Positions 37,510 to 46,580 of a DNA stretch of 64,000 nucleotides are shown here, piece by piece (positions within the stretch are counted from its first letter, which is position 1; the number at the start of each line of letters is the position of its first letter). This DNA comes from Anaerocolumna aminovalerica (GTDB lineage Bacteria > Bacillota > Clostridia > Lachnospirales > Lachnospiraceae). The notes beneath the pieces were generated by a model, which saw only the letters and a program-made list of their open reading frames with translations, was not told the DNA's origin and searched no databases. The stretch is taken from NCBI RefSeq assembly GCF_900115365.1, contig NZ_FOWD01000003.1:154078-218077 (forward strand). Direction: 5' to 3'. Both the position numbers and the translations under genes were made by a program.

Positions 37510-37701
37510 ATGAAATCAAAAGTGGATCCAGATTTGTGTATCGGATGCGGGTTATGTCCAAGTATATGTCCGGAGGTTTATAGTATGGGTGATGACGGTT
37601 TAGCACATGCAATCGAAGAAGAAATTCCGGAAGATCAACTGCAGGATGCGGAAGATGCCCGTGACGGCTGTCCTGTTAGTGCAATTGATTTATTTGAATA
37701 A
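37510..37701 (+). CDS. Ferredoxin, [4Fe-4S]
   Basis: A 63-residue acidic ferredoxin with Cys10, 13, 16 and 20 (CIGCGLCPSICP) and Cys54 (GCPVSAI). The C-x2-C-x2-C plus distant C-P pattern binds one [4Fe-4S] cluster; Cys20 is an extra cysteine. It carries electrons for an unknown partner. A strong AAGGAGG ribosome site precedes ATG, and a terminator follows directly, so it is a single-gene unit. Confidence 0.93.
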   Translation: MKSKVDPDLCIGCGLCPSICPEVYSMGDDGLAHAIEEEIPEDQLQDAEDARDGCPVSAIDLFE

Positions 37702-37750
37702 TATTTACATTTATATGATTATTAAATACCTATACCCTTGTTAACAATAT

Positions 37751-37796
37751 GAGATGTTGCATACAATTAGTAATATATTGGCAGCATCTCTTTTTT
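37751..37796 (+). terminator. Intrinsic terminator of the ferredoxin gene
   Basis: GAGATGTTGC (37751-37760) pairs with GCAGCATCTC (37781-37790, one G-U) and is followed by six Ts. Confidence 0.85.
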
Positions 37797-37885
37797 ACTT
37801 TACTAAATACATATTTTAGTTACCTTTTATTAAAATTTACTATGAAAGTTATAAATAATATTAATAATTAAAGCAGAAATAACTA

Positions 37886-37914
37886 TTGTAATCAAAAAAA
37901 TGCTATAGTATAAT
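37886..37914 (+). promoter_or_regulatory. pyrBI promoter
   Basis: -35 TTGTAA (37886-37891), 17-nt spacer, -10 TATAAT (37909-37914). The leader before pyrB is only about 30 nt, too short for a PyrR-type attenuator. Confidence 0.65.
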
Positions 37915-37953
37915 ATGCAGTTGAATACAAACAAAATTATTATGGAGGTGCTT

Positions 37954-38874
37954 ATGAAACATTTAATTAGTCCCCTTGATTTATCTGTTTCAGAATTGGA
38001 TGAAATCTTAGATTTAGCGGAAAGCATAATTCAAGATCCCAAAAAATATGCTAATGTTTGTCATCATAAAAAATTAGCTACCCTATTCTATGAACCAAGT
38101 ACAAGAACTCGATTAAGTTTTGAAGCTGCTATGTTGAATTTAGGTGGCAGTGTATTAGGTTTTTCTTCAGCAGATTCCAGCTCCGCTGCAAAAGGCGAAA
38201 GCGTTGCTGATACCATTCGTGTTATATCCGGTTATGCCGATATATGTGCTATGCGACATCCAAAAGAAGGTGCACCTTTAGTCGCTTCTAAATATTCTTC
38301 TATTCCTGTTATCAATGCTGGTGACGGTGGTCACAATCATCCTACTCAAACCCTTACCGATTTATTAACAATGAAACAATTAAAAGGCAGATTAAACAAT
38401 TTAACGGTAGGATTATGCGGTGATTTAAAATTTGGACGAACCGTTCATTCTTTAATTAATGCATTAGTTCGTTACGAAAACATATCATTTGTACTTATTT
38501 CCCCAGAAGAATTAAGAATACCAACTTATTTAAGAGAAGAAGTTTTAGAAGCAAATAACATTTCTTATAAAGAAGTAAATGTATTGGAAGAGGTTATGCC
38601 TGAATTAGATTTACTCTACATGACAAGAGTACAAAAAGAACGTTTCTTCAATGAAGAGGATTATATTCGTTTAAAAGATTCTTTCATCTTAGACCGAAAA
38701 AAGATGGAATATGCAAAACCGGATATGCTTGTACTACACCCTCTTCCACGTGTAAATGAAATCTCAACAGATATAGACGATGATCCCAGAGCCGTATATT
38801 TTAAACAGGCCCAGTTTGGTGTATATGTAAGAATGGCTCTGATTATGAAACTATTGGAGGTGGAAGTATGTTAA
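37954..38874 (+). CDS. pyrB: Aspartate carbamoyltransferase catalytic subunit
   Basis: A 306-residue ATCase: carbamoyl-phosphate site [13 protein letters not shown] (STRTR at 49-53), [28 protein letters not shown], and aspartate-binding HPLPRVNEI. It catalyses the first committed step of pyrimidine synthesis. The start is ATG 37954, preceded by GGAGGTGCTT; the upstream ATG at 37915 has no ribosome site. Its stop overlaps the pyrI start. Confidence 0.97.
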   Translation: MKHLISPLDLSVSELDEILDLAESIIQDPKKYANVCHHKKLATLFYEPSTRTRLSFEAAMLNLGGSVLGFSSADSSSAAKGESVADTIRVISGYADICAMRHPKEGAPLVASKYSSIPVINAGDGGHNHPTQTLTDLLTMKQLKGRLNNLTVGLCGDLKFGRTVHSLINALVRYENISFVLISPEELRIPTYLREEVLEANNISYKEVNVLEEVMPELDLLYMTRVQKERFFNEEDYIRLKDSFILDRKKMEYAKPDMLVLHPLPRVNEISTDIDDDPRAVYFKQAQFGVYVRMALIMKLLEVEVC

Positions 38875-39290
38875 ATATTGGCGGATTAACAAAAGGTATC
38901 GTAATTGACCATATTGCAGTTGGTGGTGCTATGAAAATATATGAATATCTGAATTTAAAAGATATGGATTGCAGCGTTGCCATTATTAAAAATGCAAGAA
39001 GCAATAAAATGGGCAAAAAAGATATAATTAAAATTGAAACATTTGATATTAACATCGACAACCTTGGTGTATGGGACAGCAATATTACTATTAATATCAT
39101 AGAAAATGGAGTTATTAAAGAGAAACGTAATCCCAGACTTCCCGAACAGGTAACAAATATAATTAAATGTAAAAACCCAAGATGTATCACTTCCATTGAA
39201 CAGGAATTAAAACATGTTTTTAAATTAACAGATCGTGAAAAAGGCATTTATCGCTGTATTTATTGTGAGCAAGCCTTTAAAAAATATTAA
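38868..39290 (+). CDS. pyrI: Aspartate carbamoyltransferase regulatory subunit
   Basis: A 140-residue PyrI. The N-terminal allosteric domain (about 1-95) has [21 protein letters not shown] and the nucleotide-binding region. The C-terminal zinc domain has four cysteines (101, 106, 130, 133). It makes the ATCase responsive to nucleotides by holding catalytic trimers together. It overlaps pyrB by 7 nt, so translation is coupled. No other pyr gene follows. Confidence 0.96.
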   Translation: MLNIGGLTKGIVIDHIAVGGAMKIYEYLNLKDMDCSVAIIKNARSNKMGKKDIIKIETFDINIDNLGVWDSNITINIIENGVIKEKRNPRLPEQVTNIIKCKNPRCITSIEQELKHVFKLTDREKGIYRCIYCEQAFKKY

Positions 39291-39340
39291 AGAATTATAG
39301 CATTTTATAAATAGTATTATTTAACACCCCACAAAACAAA

Positions 39341-39380
39341 AGAATGGTGCAGACATATCTTAGATGCCAAGCACCATTCT
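39341..39380. terminator. Hairpin between pyrI and the SOD gene
   Basis: AGAATGGTGC (39341-39350) pairs perfectly with 39371-39380. On the minus strand TTTGTTTTGT follows, which suits termination of the SOD transcript; on the plus strand the T-run is poor. The stretch between this hairpin and the SOD stop (39381-39542) has only short frames that I do not accept as genes. Confidence 0.55.
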
Positions 39381-39542
39381 TCAATATACAGTATTATCTT
39401 TTTCGCCATTATCACATGCGGCAATAATTCCACCTGGTCTATCAGGCCTGTATTATTGGTATTATTACATCCAGTGTCATTATACATCAGGTTTTTCCAT
39501 ACCGTATTATCTTTTCGTCTTTATACCAAGAATTACATACTT

Positions 39543-40130
39543 CTACAAGCAGCTTTCAAAACGTGCTTTTATTACTTCCCAATCAATATTATTCATGAAT
39601 TTATTAATATACTCTGCTTTGTTATCTGCATATTGCAGAAAATATGCATGTTCATACATATCAAGTACAATAAGCGGTATGGATATTTGTACATTACCAA
39701 CGTCATGAGCATCTAAACTGATATTCCTATAACGATTGGAACGGGGATCAAAGCAAAGGATAGCCCATCCCCTACTGGCTTTAGCCGTAGCCACAAAATT
39801 CTTTTTCCATTTATCATAGCTGCCAAAGTCCCTGTCTAATGCTCTTTTTATCATGTCATCCGGCTGAGTTTCATAACCACCTATATTTTCAAAATAAAAT
39901 TCGTGAAGTATAACTCCATCTAATGCATAGGTTTCTCCTCTTTTTAATCCTCTAAATTTACTGTACGTGGAATTGGCACCTTCTAAGTCAGGTTCCTTCA
40001 TTAAAAGTTTATCAATTTCATTTATTTTATTAATATATCCTTCGTATAATCGCATATGAACATCAAATTGCTCTCTGTTAATAACAGTTACATCATCCGT
40101 ATATTGGAATTCTAATTTTACTAATTCCAA
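39543..40130 (-). CDS. Divergent Fe/Mn superoxide dismutase family protein
   Basis: A 195-residue protein aligned to Fe/Mn SOD. The metal ligands are present: His25 (FDVHMRLYEGY), His76 (ILHEFYFENIGG), Asp157 and His161 (LDMYEHAYFLQY). The helical N-domain lacks the usual KHH pair after the first ligand and has Tyr instead, and the second-shell FYW is FYF, so activity and metal preference are uncertain. Start is TTG 40130, with GGAGG 6 nt upstream. Such proteins are found in strict anaerobes. Confidence 0.82.
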   Translation of the reverse strand: MELVKLEFQYTDDVTVINREQFDVHMRLYEGYINKINEIDKLLMKEPDLEGANSTYSKFRGLKRGETYALDGVILHEFYFENIGGYETQPDDMIKRALDRDFGSYDKWKKNFVATAKASRGWAILCFDPRSNRYRNISLDAHDVGNVQISIPLIVLDMYEHAYFLQYADNKAEYINKFMNNIDWEVIKARFESCL

Positions 40131-40239
40131 TTTACACCTCCAAAAAATTGTTTTTCTATATTATACGCAAGATATTTATTTTATCCACTAAAAAACAGAT
40201 AAATACAAGCCTGTCCTATTTCCAATATTTTTTAATCAT

Positions 40240-40346
40240 AAAGAAGCTATTACAAATCTTTCATCCGAACTGTAAAGTAAAGAATTAATTAAATTTGATT
40301 CTTTGAGTACGTTCTAAATGAATTTTTTATTTGCAACAGCCTCTTT
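40240..40346. repeat. Palindromic intergenic repeat, probable family member
   Basis: AAAGAAGCTATTACAAAT (40240-40257) is an imperfect reverse complement of 40329-40346 (ATTTGCAACAGCCTCTTT), with an inner AAAGAAT/ATTCTTT pair. The ends resemble those of the repeats at 50728 and 51855. It lies between fhs and the SOD gene and may also act as a 3' stem for fhs. Confidence 0.5.
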
Positions 40347-40356
40347 ATGATTCATA

Positions 40357-42027
40357 TTAGAATAATCCTGTTATAATTCCCTCATTATTTACATCAATTC
40401 CTTCTGCCGCTGGAATCTTTGGTAAGCCCGGCATAGTCATAACAGTACCGGTAATGGCTACTACAAATCCTGCCCCCGCTGATACATATACTTCTCGAAT
40501 ATTTATATTAAAGCCTGTAGGACGGCCTAATTTCGTAGCATCATCCGATAAAGAGTACTGATTCTTTGCCATACAGACAGGGACTTCTTTAAAACCAAGA
40601 CCCTCTATTTTTTTAATTGCTGTTTCAGCAGCCGGATCATAAGTTACAGAGGCTGCCCCATAAATTTCTTTCGCTATGGTTTCTATTTTATCTTTTAGAG
40701 ATAATTCTTTCTTATATAAAGGTGTAAATCTGCTTTCTTTCGTTTCCAAAGTATTTATTACTTTACCTGCTAATTCAATACCACCGTCGCCGCCCTTTTC
40801 CCATACTTCAGATAAAGCAAATTCACAGCCTTTCTTTTCACAGAAATCTTTTACATAAGTTAACTCAGCTTCTGTATCAGTTAAAAAACGATTTAAAGTA
40901 ACTATAATTGGAACACCGTATTTTTGTAAGTTCTCAATATGTTTTTCCAGATTTGCAATGCCGATCTTTAATGCCTCTAAATTTTCACCGCCAAGTTCTG
41001 TCTTTGGCACACCGCCATTGTATTTTAAGGCCCGAACTGTTGCTACCAATACTACTGCATCCGGTGTTAAACCTGCACTGGTACATTTTATATCAAAGAA
41101 TTTCTCAGCACCTAAATCGGCACCAAAACCTGCTTCTGTAACCACAATATCCGCCAGTTTCAGTGCAGTTTTCGTCGCCCTTACACTATTGCATCCATGG
41201 GCAATATTTGCAAAAGGTCCTCCATGAATAATTGCCGGAGTATTTTCTATGGTTTGAATCAGGTTTGGTTTTAAAGCATCCTTAAGTAAAGCTGCCATAG
41301 CCCCTACCCCATTCAATTCTTTCGCTGTGACCGGTTTACCGTCATAGGTATAGGCAACAATGATTCTGCCGAGTCTGACTTTTAAATCTTTCATATCATC
41401 TGCAAGGCAAAGAATAGCCATAATTTCTGATGCTACCGTAATAATAAAATGGTCTTCTCTTACAACTCCATCTGTTTTACGGCCAAGGCCAACTACAATA
41501 TTACGAAGAACACGATCATTCATGTCTACACAGCGTTTCCAGACTATTTGATTGGGATCTATATTTAGAGCATTTCCCTGATGGATGTGATTATCCAGCA
41601 TTGCAGCCAGCAGATTATTAGCTGATGTAATGGCATGAAAATCACCGGTAAAATGCAAATTTAAATCTTCCATAGGAACAACTTGTGCATATCCGCCGCC
41701 GGCAGCACCTCCTTTGATACCAAAGCAGGGTCCTAAAGATGGTTCACGCAATGCAATTACTGCCTTTTTATTCAGTTTGCCTAACGCCTCACCTAAACCT
41801 ACCGTAGTGGTGGTTTTTCCTTCTCCTGCAGGAGTTGGATTAATTGCAGTGACTAAGACAAGTTTTCCGTCTTTATTATCCTTAACTTTATCCCACAATT
41901 CGTCCGATAACTTAGCCTTGTACTTACCGTAATATTCCAGGTCATCTTCTTTAATATCAAGTTTTGAAGCTACTTCCTTAATATGTACTAATTTTACATC
42001 CTGAGCAATCTGAATATCAGTTTTCAT
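40357..42027 (-). CDS. fhs: Formate-tetrahydrofolate ligase
   Basis: A 556-residue formyltransferase of full length: [21 protein letters not shown] (ATP-binding loop), [36 protein letters not shown], and the C-terminal [17 protein letters not shown]. It activates formate with ATP to 10-formyl-THF, in the folate C1 route with FolD (32196-33038) and, in acetogens, the Wood-Ljungdahl pathway. No CODH/ACS gene is in the window, so the purine/C1 role is the safer reading. The ribosome site is weak (GGGTG). Confidence 0.97.
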   Translation of the reverse strand: MKTDIQIAQDVKLVHIKEVASKLDIKEDDLEYYGKYKAKLSDELWDKVKDNKDGKLVLVTAINPTPAGEGKTTTTVGLGEALGKLNKKAVIALREPSLGPCFGIKGGAAGGGYAQVVPMEDLNLHFTGDFHAITSANNLLAAMLDNHIHQGNALNIDPNQIVWKRCVDMNDRVLRNIVVGLGRKTDGVVREDHFIITVASEIMAILCLADDMKDLKVRLGRIIVAYTYDGKPVTAKELNGVGAMAALLKDALKPNLIQTIENTPAIIHGGPFANIAHGCNSVRATKTALKLADIVVTEAGFGADLGAEKFFDIKCTSAGLTPDAVVLVATVRALKYNGGVPKTELGGENLEALKIGIANLEKHIENLQKYGVPIIVTLNRFLTDTEAELTYVKDFCEKKGCEFALSEVWEKGGDGGIELAGKVINTLETKESRFTPLYKKELSLKDKIETIAKEIYGAASVTYDPAAETAIKKIEGLGFKEVPVCMAKNQYSLSDDATKLGRPTGFNINIREVYVSAGAGFVVAITGTVMTMPGLPKIPAAEGIDVNNEGIITGLF

Positions 42028-42193
42028 TTATACACCCATATCACATCCGTTCGCAGGTTTAATGCTCTGTTTTAAGATTGTGATACCGCCACAAGAAATC
42101 AAGTTGAAAGAATCATTTTGTGGCATCCTTTCTACAATTATTTTCTTTCAACCCTGTAAACATGATGCCATTTTTCGGCTTCTTAAAATTTAT

Positions 42194-42221
42194 GATTTGT
42201 TATAATCTATTATAACAAATC
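42194..42221. promoter_or_regulatory. Perfect 12-bp inverted repeat upstream of fhs
   Basis: GATTTGTTATAA (42194-42205), a 4-nt loop, then its exact complement (42210-42221). Both arms contain TATAA, so it may overlay the fhs -10 element and work as an operator. The 42028-42348 gap also holds a hairpin with GTTGAAAGAA/TTCTTTCAAC arms (near 42104-42113 and 42142-42151) and the promoter of the next gene. Confidence 0.45.
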
Positions 42222-42284
42222 AGTGTAATAATAAAAGACTAAAATATATTATATTTTATCTGAATACTAATTAATATTTATACT

Positions 42285-42313
42285 TTGACCTTATTCTGTT
42301 CCCGGGTTATAAT
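42285..42313 (+). promoter_or_regulatory. Promoter of the HAD phosphatase gene
   Basis: -35 TTGACC (42285-42290), 17-nt spacer, -10 TATAAT (42308-42313), about 35 nt before ATG. Confidence 0.7.
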
Positions 42314-42348
42314 GAAACTAATACTATTTTAAGGAAGGCAGGATAATT

Positions 42349-43002
42349 ATGACTTATACTACAGTAATCTTTGACATGGATGGTACCCTCTTAAATACTC
42401 TGGAAGATTTAAAAGACAGCTTAAATTTTGCTTTAAATCAAATGGGTTTTCCTCCTAGAACTATAGACGAAGTAAGACAGTTTGTGGGAAATGGTGCAAG
42501 ACGCTTAATAGAAAGAGCGGTTCCTGCAGGAACTGCCAAAGAAGATGGGGATAGATGCTTAGACATATACGGAAAACACTATGCAACAAATATGCAAAAT
42601 AAAACCAGACCCTATGAGGGGATTATAGATATGCTAAAAGAATTAAAAGATAGGAAATATAGACTGGCCATCGTTTCTAATAAATTTGATGCTTCCGTAA
42701 AAGCCCTTTGTAAAGAACACTATAATGACTATATTAAGGTTGCTATTGGAGAATCCAGGCATGTTGCCAGAAAACCTGCCCCGGACAGCGTGTTTACTGC
42801 AATAAATGAATTAGGTTCTAAAGCTGAAGAAACTATTTATGTAGGTGATTCTGACGTGGATGTACATACCGCTCATAATGCCGGTTTAAAATGTGTCGGC
42901 GTTACCTGGGGATTCCGAAGCAGAGAAGTACTTCTTAATGCAGGAGCCGATTATATTATAGATAAACCTATGGAATTAATTAATATTCTAGTGAATGCTT
43001 AA
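42349..43002 (+). CDS. HAD-family phosphatase, phosphoglycolate phosphatase-like
   Basis: A 217-residue HAD hydrolase. Motif I is FDMDGTLLNTLED (nucleophile Asp), the helical cap domain spans about 18-80, motif II is IVSNK, the lysine region is ARKPAPDSV, and motif IV is GDSDVDVHTAHNAG. The layout matches Gph/PpaX-type phosphatases. Phosphoglycolate, pyrophosphate or other small phosphates are possible substrates. AAGGAAGG precedes ATG. It is monocistronic. Confidence 0.88.
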   Translation: MTYTTVIFDMDGTLLNTLEDLKDSLNFALNQMGFPPRTIDEVRQFVGNGARRLIERAVPAGTAKEDGDRCLDIYGKHYATNMQNKTRPYEGIIDMLKELKDRKYRLAIVSNKFDASVKALCKEHYNDYIKVAIGESRHVARKPAPDSVFTAINELGSKAEETIYVGDSDVDVHTAHNAGLKCVGVTWGFRSREVLLNAGADYIIDKPMELINILVNA

Positions 43003-43171
43003 ACTTTATATTAAAAACTGTCTTTCTGAGCCGTAAGATACTTTTCATATGCCATTCCAGCCGTAGGTGAAGAAAATATTTTTTATATAGTTTTAACCGA
43101 TAGGCAAAGAATCCATTTCGCGACTGTGATTTAATTTGTGTCTTTTCTGATTTTCATGGCTTAGATTTTAC

Positions 43172-43230
43172 AAAATCCCAGATATGCCGTAAAGGATGTA
43201 CCCTTGCCTTGACTGCATTTCCGGGATTTT
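43172..43230 (+). terminator. Possible terminator of the HAD gene
   Basis: AAAATCCC (43172-43179) pairs with GGGATTTT (43223-43230), followed by further Ts; the interior is only loosely paired. It lies 170 nt past the HAD stop. Confidence 0.45.
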
Positions 43231-43261
43231 TATATTGAGAATTAAGCCCAAAATCATAGTC

Positions 43262-43282
43262 TGTGTAAACGTAGTTTACACA
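43262..43282. promoter_or_regulatory. Perfect 21-bp palindromic site
   Basis: TGTGTAAAC (43262-43270), GTA, GTTTACACA (43274-43282). It has operator-like symmetry, about 8 nt past the stop of the small repeat frame at 43290-43385 and in the gap between the convergent HAD and histidine kinase genes. No promoter is evident next to it. Confidence 0.35.
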
Positions 43283-43289
43283 AAATGAA

Positions 43290-43385
43290 TTACAGAACAT
43301 CCATTTTTTCCATAAATGGTTCTCTAACCATTAGGCGAAAATCCATTTTCATATATGATTCTCTAACTATTAAGCGAAAATCCAT
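43290..43385 (-). CDS. Candidate 31-residue protein made of a 13-residue tandem repeat
   Basis: On the minus strand, ATG 43385 opens MDFRLIVRESYMK, then MDFRLMVREPFME, then KMDVL and stop. The DNA period is 39 bp, a multiple of three, and the differences between units are synonymous or conservative (Ile/Met, Tyr/Phe, Leu/Leu), as if the frame were selected. A third, degenerate DNA copy lies at 43091-43117. The ribosome site is weak (AGAAGAAGAAC). It lies 59 nt after the histidine kinase stop, on the same strand. It could equally be a non-coding tandem repeat. Confidence 0.3.
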   Translation of the reverse strand: MDFRLIVRESYMKMDFRLMVREPFMEKMDVL

Positions 43386-43444
43386 TTTAAGTTCTTCTTC
43401 TATCGCCTAAGAATGAATAGCATATTTTCGTAATACCAACTTAG

Positions 43445-44818
43445 CTATTTTTCTTTAGGCAAATGCAGGGTAAATTTACTCCCCTTATTTAATTCCGAGG
43501 ATACTGATAGTTTACCATTGATGCTTTTCATGTTCTCCATGGCTACATATAGTCCAATACCTTCTCCATCTGAATTTAGTACATAATCACTTCTATAATA
43601 AGCTTCGAATATTTTATTCTGATCTTCTTTACTGATTCCAATGCCATTATCCTCAATGGTTATTAAAACCTCATCTTTTACTAATTGATAGTTAATTTGT
43701 ACCCTGCCCCCTGGATTCGTATATTTATATGCATTTGTAAGAATATTATAAATGGCTTGGCTTAGTTTGTATGGATCGGTAAATATATTTATTTTTTCAT
43801 TGCCTATTAAATCAAGTTCAATTTCTTTTTTTTCATATTGTGCTCTTAATCCACTTACTATCTGCCTTAATAAATGACTGATATTAATCTTTTCCTTTTT
43901 GTTTGTGTCAAATTCCTTTTCAGCATCAATCATACTACTCATATTAGTAATAATGTTAGTTATATTCTCTATTTGATTCTCACATATTTTGATTTCCTCC
44001 GGAGTCAATTCAATGACTCCATCTTCTATTCCTTCTAAATGGGTTTTCATAATGGTGAGAGGCGTTCTGGTTTGATGAATCATTTCATCAATTAGTGCTT
44101 TCCTGCTTTTTTGTTTTATTTTAAGTCTTGTTTGTAAGGATTCCAGACTTTGTTGTATTACTCTGATTTCCTTCACATTAGACCGAAGTTTTATGGTTTT
44201 GTTTCCAATATCAATGTTTTGAGCCATATCAGCAGTCATAATCAAATCTTTACTGGTATTTTTACTTATGAGAATTCCGATTATGATTACAAATATTAAA
44301 ACAATACCGATGGAATATAAGCTATTTTCTATAAGTGATGATTGAAAAAGCCAGGCATCTATGGAATTTTCAGCAGAACTGTATTTTGTGATATTAACCT
44401 GGCCAATGACCTTATTCTCATATCGGATTTCCGCATGATCAATTTCTTCCAGTCCAGGATTATAATTTCCCATCATCATACCGTGCATGCCGTGTCCATT
44501 CATCATACCTTTTCCCATTGAATTATTACTGCTGACATCTGCCAAAAGAAGGCCTTCCCCATTATATACTTTTATTCTGTTAATTGGATCAACCAGATGG
44601 GTTTCTAGTTGAACTGCCATCTGGTTTTTTGAATAATTTTCTGCAGATAATGTTTCTGTTATATATGCAACAATTTGATTAAAATGTTTTTCATAATTAT
44701 CTTGAACATAATCTTTAAAATATTTATCAGTTAAGGAACTTAAAACAAATGAATTAACAACAACAGATAAAACTGCTACTAGAACAAGAATAATTAACCA
44801 TTGTTTTCTTATAGTCAT
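43445..44818 (-). CDS. Sensor histidine kinase with Met/His-rich extracytoplasmic loop
   Basis: A 457-residue kinase: TM1 (about 7-29), extracytoplasmic sensor (30-160), TM2 (about 163-186), linker/HAMP-like (187-240), HisKA with phospho-acceptor His248 in MIHQTRTPL (usual form HELRTPL), and HATPase with N-box YNILTNAYKY, G1 IEDNGIGI and G2 GEGIGLYVAM. The sensor has a Met/His cluster (MGKGMMNGHGMHGMMMG, 101-117) of the kind that binds Cu or other soft metals in other proteins; metal sensing is my inference. It overlaps the response regulator gene by 4 nt (ATGA). Confidence 0.93.
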   Translation of the reverse strand: MTIRKQWLIILVLVAVLSVVVNSFVLSSLTDKYFKDYVQDNYEKHFNQIVAYITETLSAENYSKNQMAVQLETHLVDPINRIKVYNGEGLLLADVSSNNSMGKGMMNGHGMHGMMMGNYNPGLEEIDHAEIRYENKVIGQVNITKYSSAENSIDAWLFQSSLIENSLYSIGIVLIFVIIIGILISKNTSKDLIMTADMAQNIDIGNKTIKLRSNVKEIRVIQQSLESLQTRLKIKQKSRKALIDEMIHQTRTPLTIMKTHLEGIEDGVIELTPEEIKICENQIENITNIITNMSSMIDAEKEFDTNKKEKINISHLLRQIVSGLRAQYEKKEIELDLIGNEKINIFTDPYKLSQAIYNILTNAYKYTNPGGRVQINYQLVKDEVLITIEDNGIGISKEDQNKIFEAYYRSDYVLNSDGEGIGLYVAMENMKSINGKLSVSSELNKGSKFTLHLPKEK

Positions 44819-45501
44819 TGTTCCTCACCTCCAAATATATAGCCGGCCCCATATTTTGTTTTAAGCAATTTCGGATTTTTCGGATTGTCTTCTATTTTTT
44901 GGCGAATTCGTTTTATATAACTGTCAATATTACGATCATATCCTTCATAATCTTCTCCATAGGATAATGTTATCAATTGTTCTCTTGTAAGTATCTGACC
45001 TTTATTCATAAATAAGGTTTCTAAAAGTTTATATTCAGCAGTTGTGATAGAAATTTCCTGTTCCTCTTTAAATAGCTTCATACTGCTTGTATATAAACTT
45101 AAATCCTTATATTTATAAATGATTTCATCCGAATCATGATAAATTCTTTTTAAGAATACTTTAATGCGTTTCATCAATTCTCTTGGACTAAAAGGTTTTA
45201 CTACATAATCATCTGCACCTATTTCAAATCCTTTTAAACGGTCCATTTCTTCTTCTTTTGCCGTTACTAAAATAACCGGTATATCAGAAATTTTACGTAT
45301 TTCTTTTAGAACTTCAAACCCACTGATACCGGGCATCATAATATCCAACAGAACAAGGTGGAATTTATTTCGATTAAAGAAATCCAAAGCTTCAAATCCG
45401 TCTTTTGCAATTACATAATCGTAACCTTCTTTAATAAGATATTTGGCTACCACATTACTGATCTGATCTTGATCTTCAACTAATAAAATATTGTACTTCA
45501 T
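44815..45501 (-). CDS. OmpR-family response regulator
   Basis: A 228-residue regulator: receiver domain with acidic pocket (VEDQDQ), phospho-acceptor Asp53 (LLDIMMPG), Thr and Lys switch residues (VTAKEEE, DDYVVKPFSPRE), and a C-terminal winged-helix DNA-binding domain (about 125-226; TAEYKLLETLF, DRNIDSYIKRIRQKI). It is translationally coupled to the kinase and presumably controls genes nearby such as the SHOCT protein and the secreted protein. Confidence 0.95.
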   Translation of the reverse strand: MKYNILLVEDQDQISNVVAKYLIKEGYDYVIAKDGFEALDFFNRNKFHLVLLDIMMPGISGFEVLKEIRKISDIPVILVTAKEEEMDRLKGFEIGADDYVVKPFSPRELMKRIKVFLKRIYHDSDEIIYKYKDLSLYTSSMKLFKEEQEISITTAEYKLLETLFMNKGQILTREQLITLSYGEDYEGYDRNIDSYIKRIRQKIEDNPKNPKLLKTKYGAGYIFGGEEQ

Positions 45502-45526
45502 AATTCCACCTCGTTCTAAATATATA

Positions 45527-45799
45527 CTATTTATTTTCCAGAATATCTTTACGTCTTAAATATTCTTCTTCACTAATATCACCATTGGCAAATTTGACTT
45601 TTAAATTGTCCAGTGCAATGTTTGAAATTGTCTTAGACTTATTATTTTGAATCAATTTAACAATAAATATAACGGCTGCTATAATTAATAAAGTTGTAAA
45701 AATAATAGTTAACCAGTTATTGTTCATAAATCCAAGACCTGGGCAACTGTAGCTGCTGTTTCTAAAGGAATCAAAATAGTATCCTCTTCCATGCATCAT
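45527..45799 (-). CDS. Small membrane protein with SHOCT domain
   Basis: A 90-residue protein with a short Gly/Tyr/Phe-rich N-terminus (MMHGRGYYFDSF), one membrane segment (about 28-50) and a C-terminal SHOCT domain (LDNLKVKFANGDISEEEYLRRKDIL). SHOCT is a small domain often near membrane or phage-like systems. Start at ATG 45799 or the adjacent ATG 45796; AAAGGAG lies 8 nt upstream of the first. It precedes the response regulator by 25 nt, so it is the first gene of a three-gene operon with the two-component system. Confidence 0.82.
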   Translation of the reverse strand: MMHGRGYYFDSFRNSSYSCPGLGFMNNNWLTIIFTTLLIIAAVIFIVKLIQNNKSKTISNIALDNLKVKFANGDISEEEYLRRKDILENK

Positions 45800-45920
45800 A
45801 AAAATCACTCCTTTAATTTATTTATCTTCTGAAGATAAACTTATTATATAAGCAGATTATGACTAAAATATGATTTTACTTTAACACTGAAAAAAATAGT
45901 AGTCAATAACGCAGAAAAAA

Positions 45921-45963
45921 TAAAGGGAAAGCATCTGAATAAATCATTTAATGCTTTCCTTTA
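45921..45963 (-). terminator. Terminator of the secreted-protein gene
   Basis: TAAAGGGAAAGCAT (45921-45934) pairs with ATGCTTTCCTTTA (45951-45963) with one bulge; on the minus strand TTTTTTCTGC follows. Confidence 0.75.
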
Positions 45964-46090
45964 TTATTCAATAGAATTAATAAATTATAAATCTTTATAT
46001 TTTTAAAGTTCTTACTTTATTTATACATCTGAGTATTATTTATCTTTTAATATTAGGAATCACTATAAATTACTTTAAGAAATGTGAGTT

Positions 46091-46498
46091 TTAGAACATT
46101 CCACCACAGCTTATACCATTTCCATTTCTAAATTCATTATTATTTCTATATCCATTGCCATATTTATATCCATTTTCATTTCTCATTCCATTGTTGTATC
46201 TATTGCTGTATCCATTGTCATCTCTCATTCTATTTTCATATCCATATCCATTTGAAGATTCAAAATCTGGTTGACCATTACCATTATATCCACTTCCTGG
46301 TTCACAAATTATATTTCCTTCAAGGGCATTTTCATATGAATATAAGCGACCTTTTGATGCTACTTCTAGCGGCGGGTAATTGGTGTTGTCTAAAGCACCT
46401 TTTGAGCTATTTGATGTAGTTGCCAAAGCAACACTTCCCATAAACATAATTCCGATAACCGCTAATCCAGCAGTAATTCCTTTTATTAATTTTTTCAT
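46091..46498 (-). CDS. Secreted Asn/Gly/Tyr/Arg-rich protein
   Basis: A 135-residue protein with a clear signal peptide (KKLIKGITAGLAVIGIMFMGSV..., cleavage probably after ALA near residue 26). A middle segment has one Cys (CEPGSGYNGNG). The C-terminal half (about 80-130) is a degenerate repeat of NGYxYxNRMR/NENGYKYGNGYR-like units, ending SCGGMF. The repeat is Asn/Gly/Tyr/Arg/Met-rich with no hydrophobic core, so it may be disordered or surface-binding. It is unrecognised. It lies upstream of the SHOCT-RR-HK operon and has its own terminator. Confidence 0.72.
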   Translation of the reverse strand: MKKLIKGITAGLAVIGIMFMGSVALATTSNSSKGALDNTNYPPLEVASKGRLYSYENALEGNIICEPGSGYNGNGQPDFESSNGYGYENRMRDDNGYSNRYNNGMRNENGYKYGNGYRNNNEFRNGNGISCGGMF

Positions 46499-46580
46499 AA
46501 TACAACTCCTTTACTATTTTTATAGATTGTTTCATCATGCTTTGTGACGGTTCTATATTAACAGTCAATTATGGTTGAAT

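Noticed and set aside
39364..39708. Plus-strand frame of 114 codons between pyrI and SOD
   Set aside because: Half of it is antisense to the SOD gene, it starts within a terminator hairpin, and has no ribosome site.
43091..43389. Spaced repeats as a possible CRISPR array
   Set aside because: Only two clear units directly adjacent, with a 39-bp period and no unique spacers between them; no cas genes nearby.
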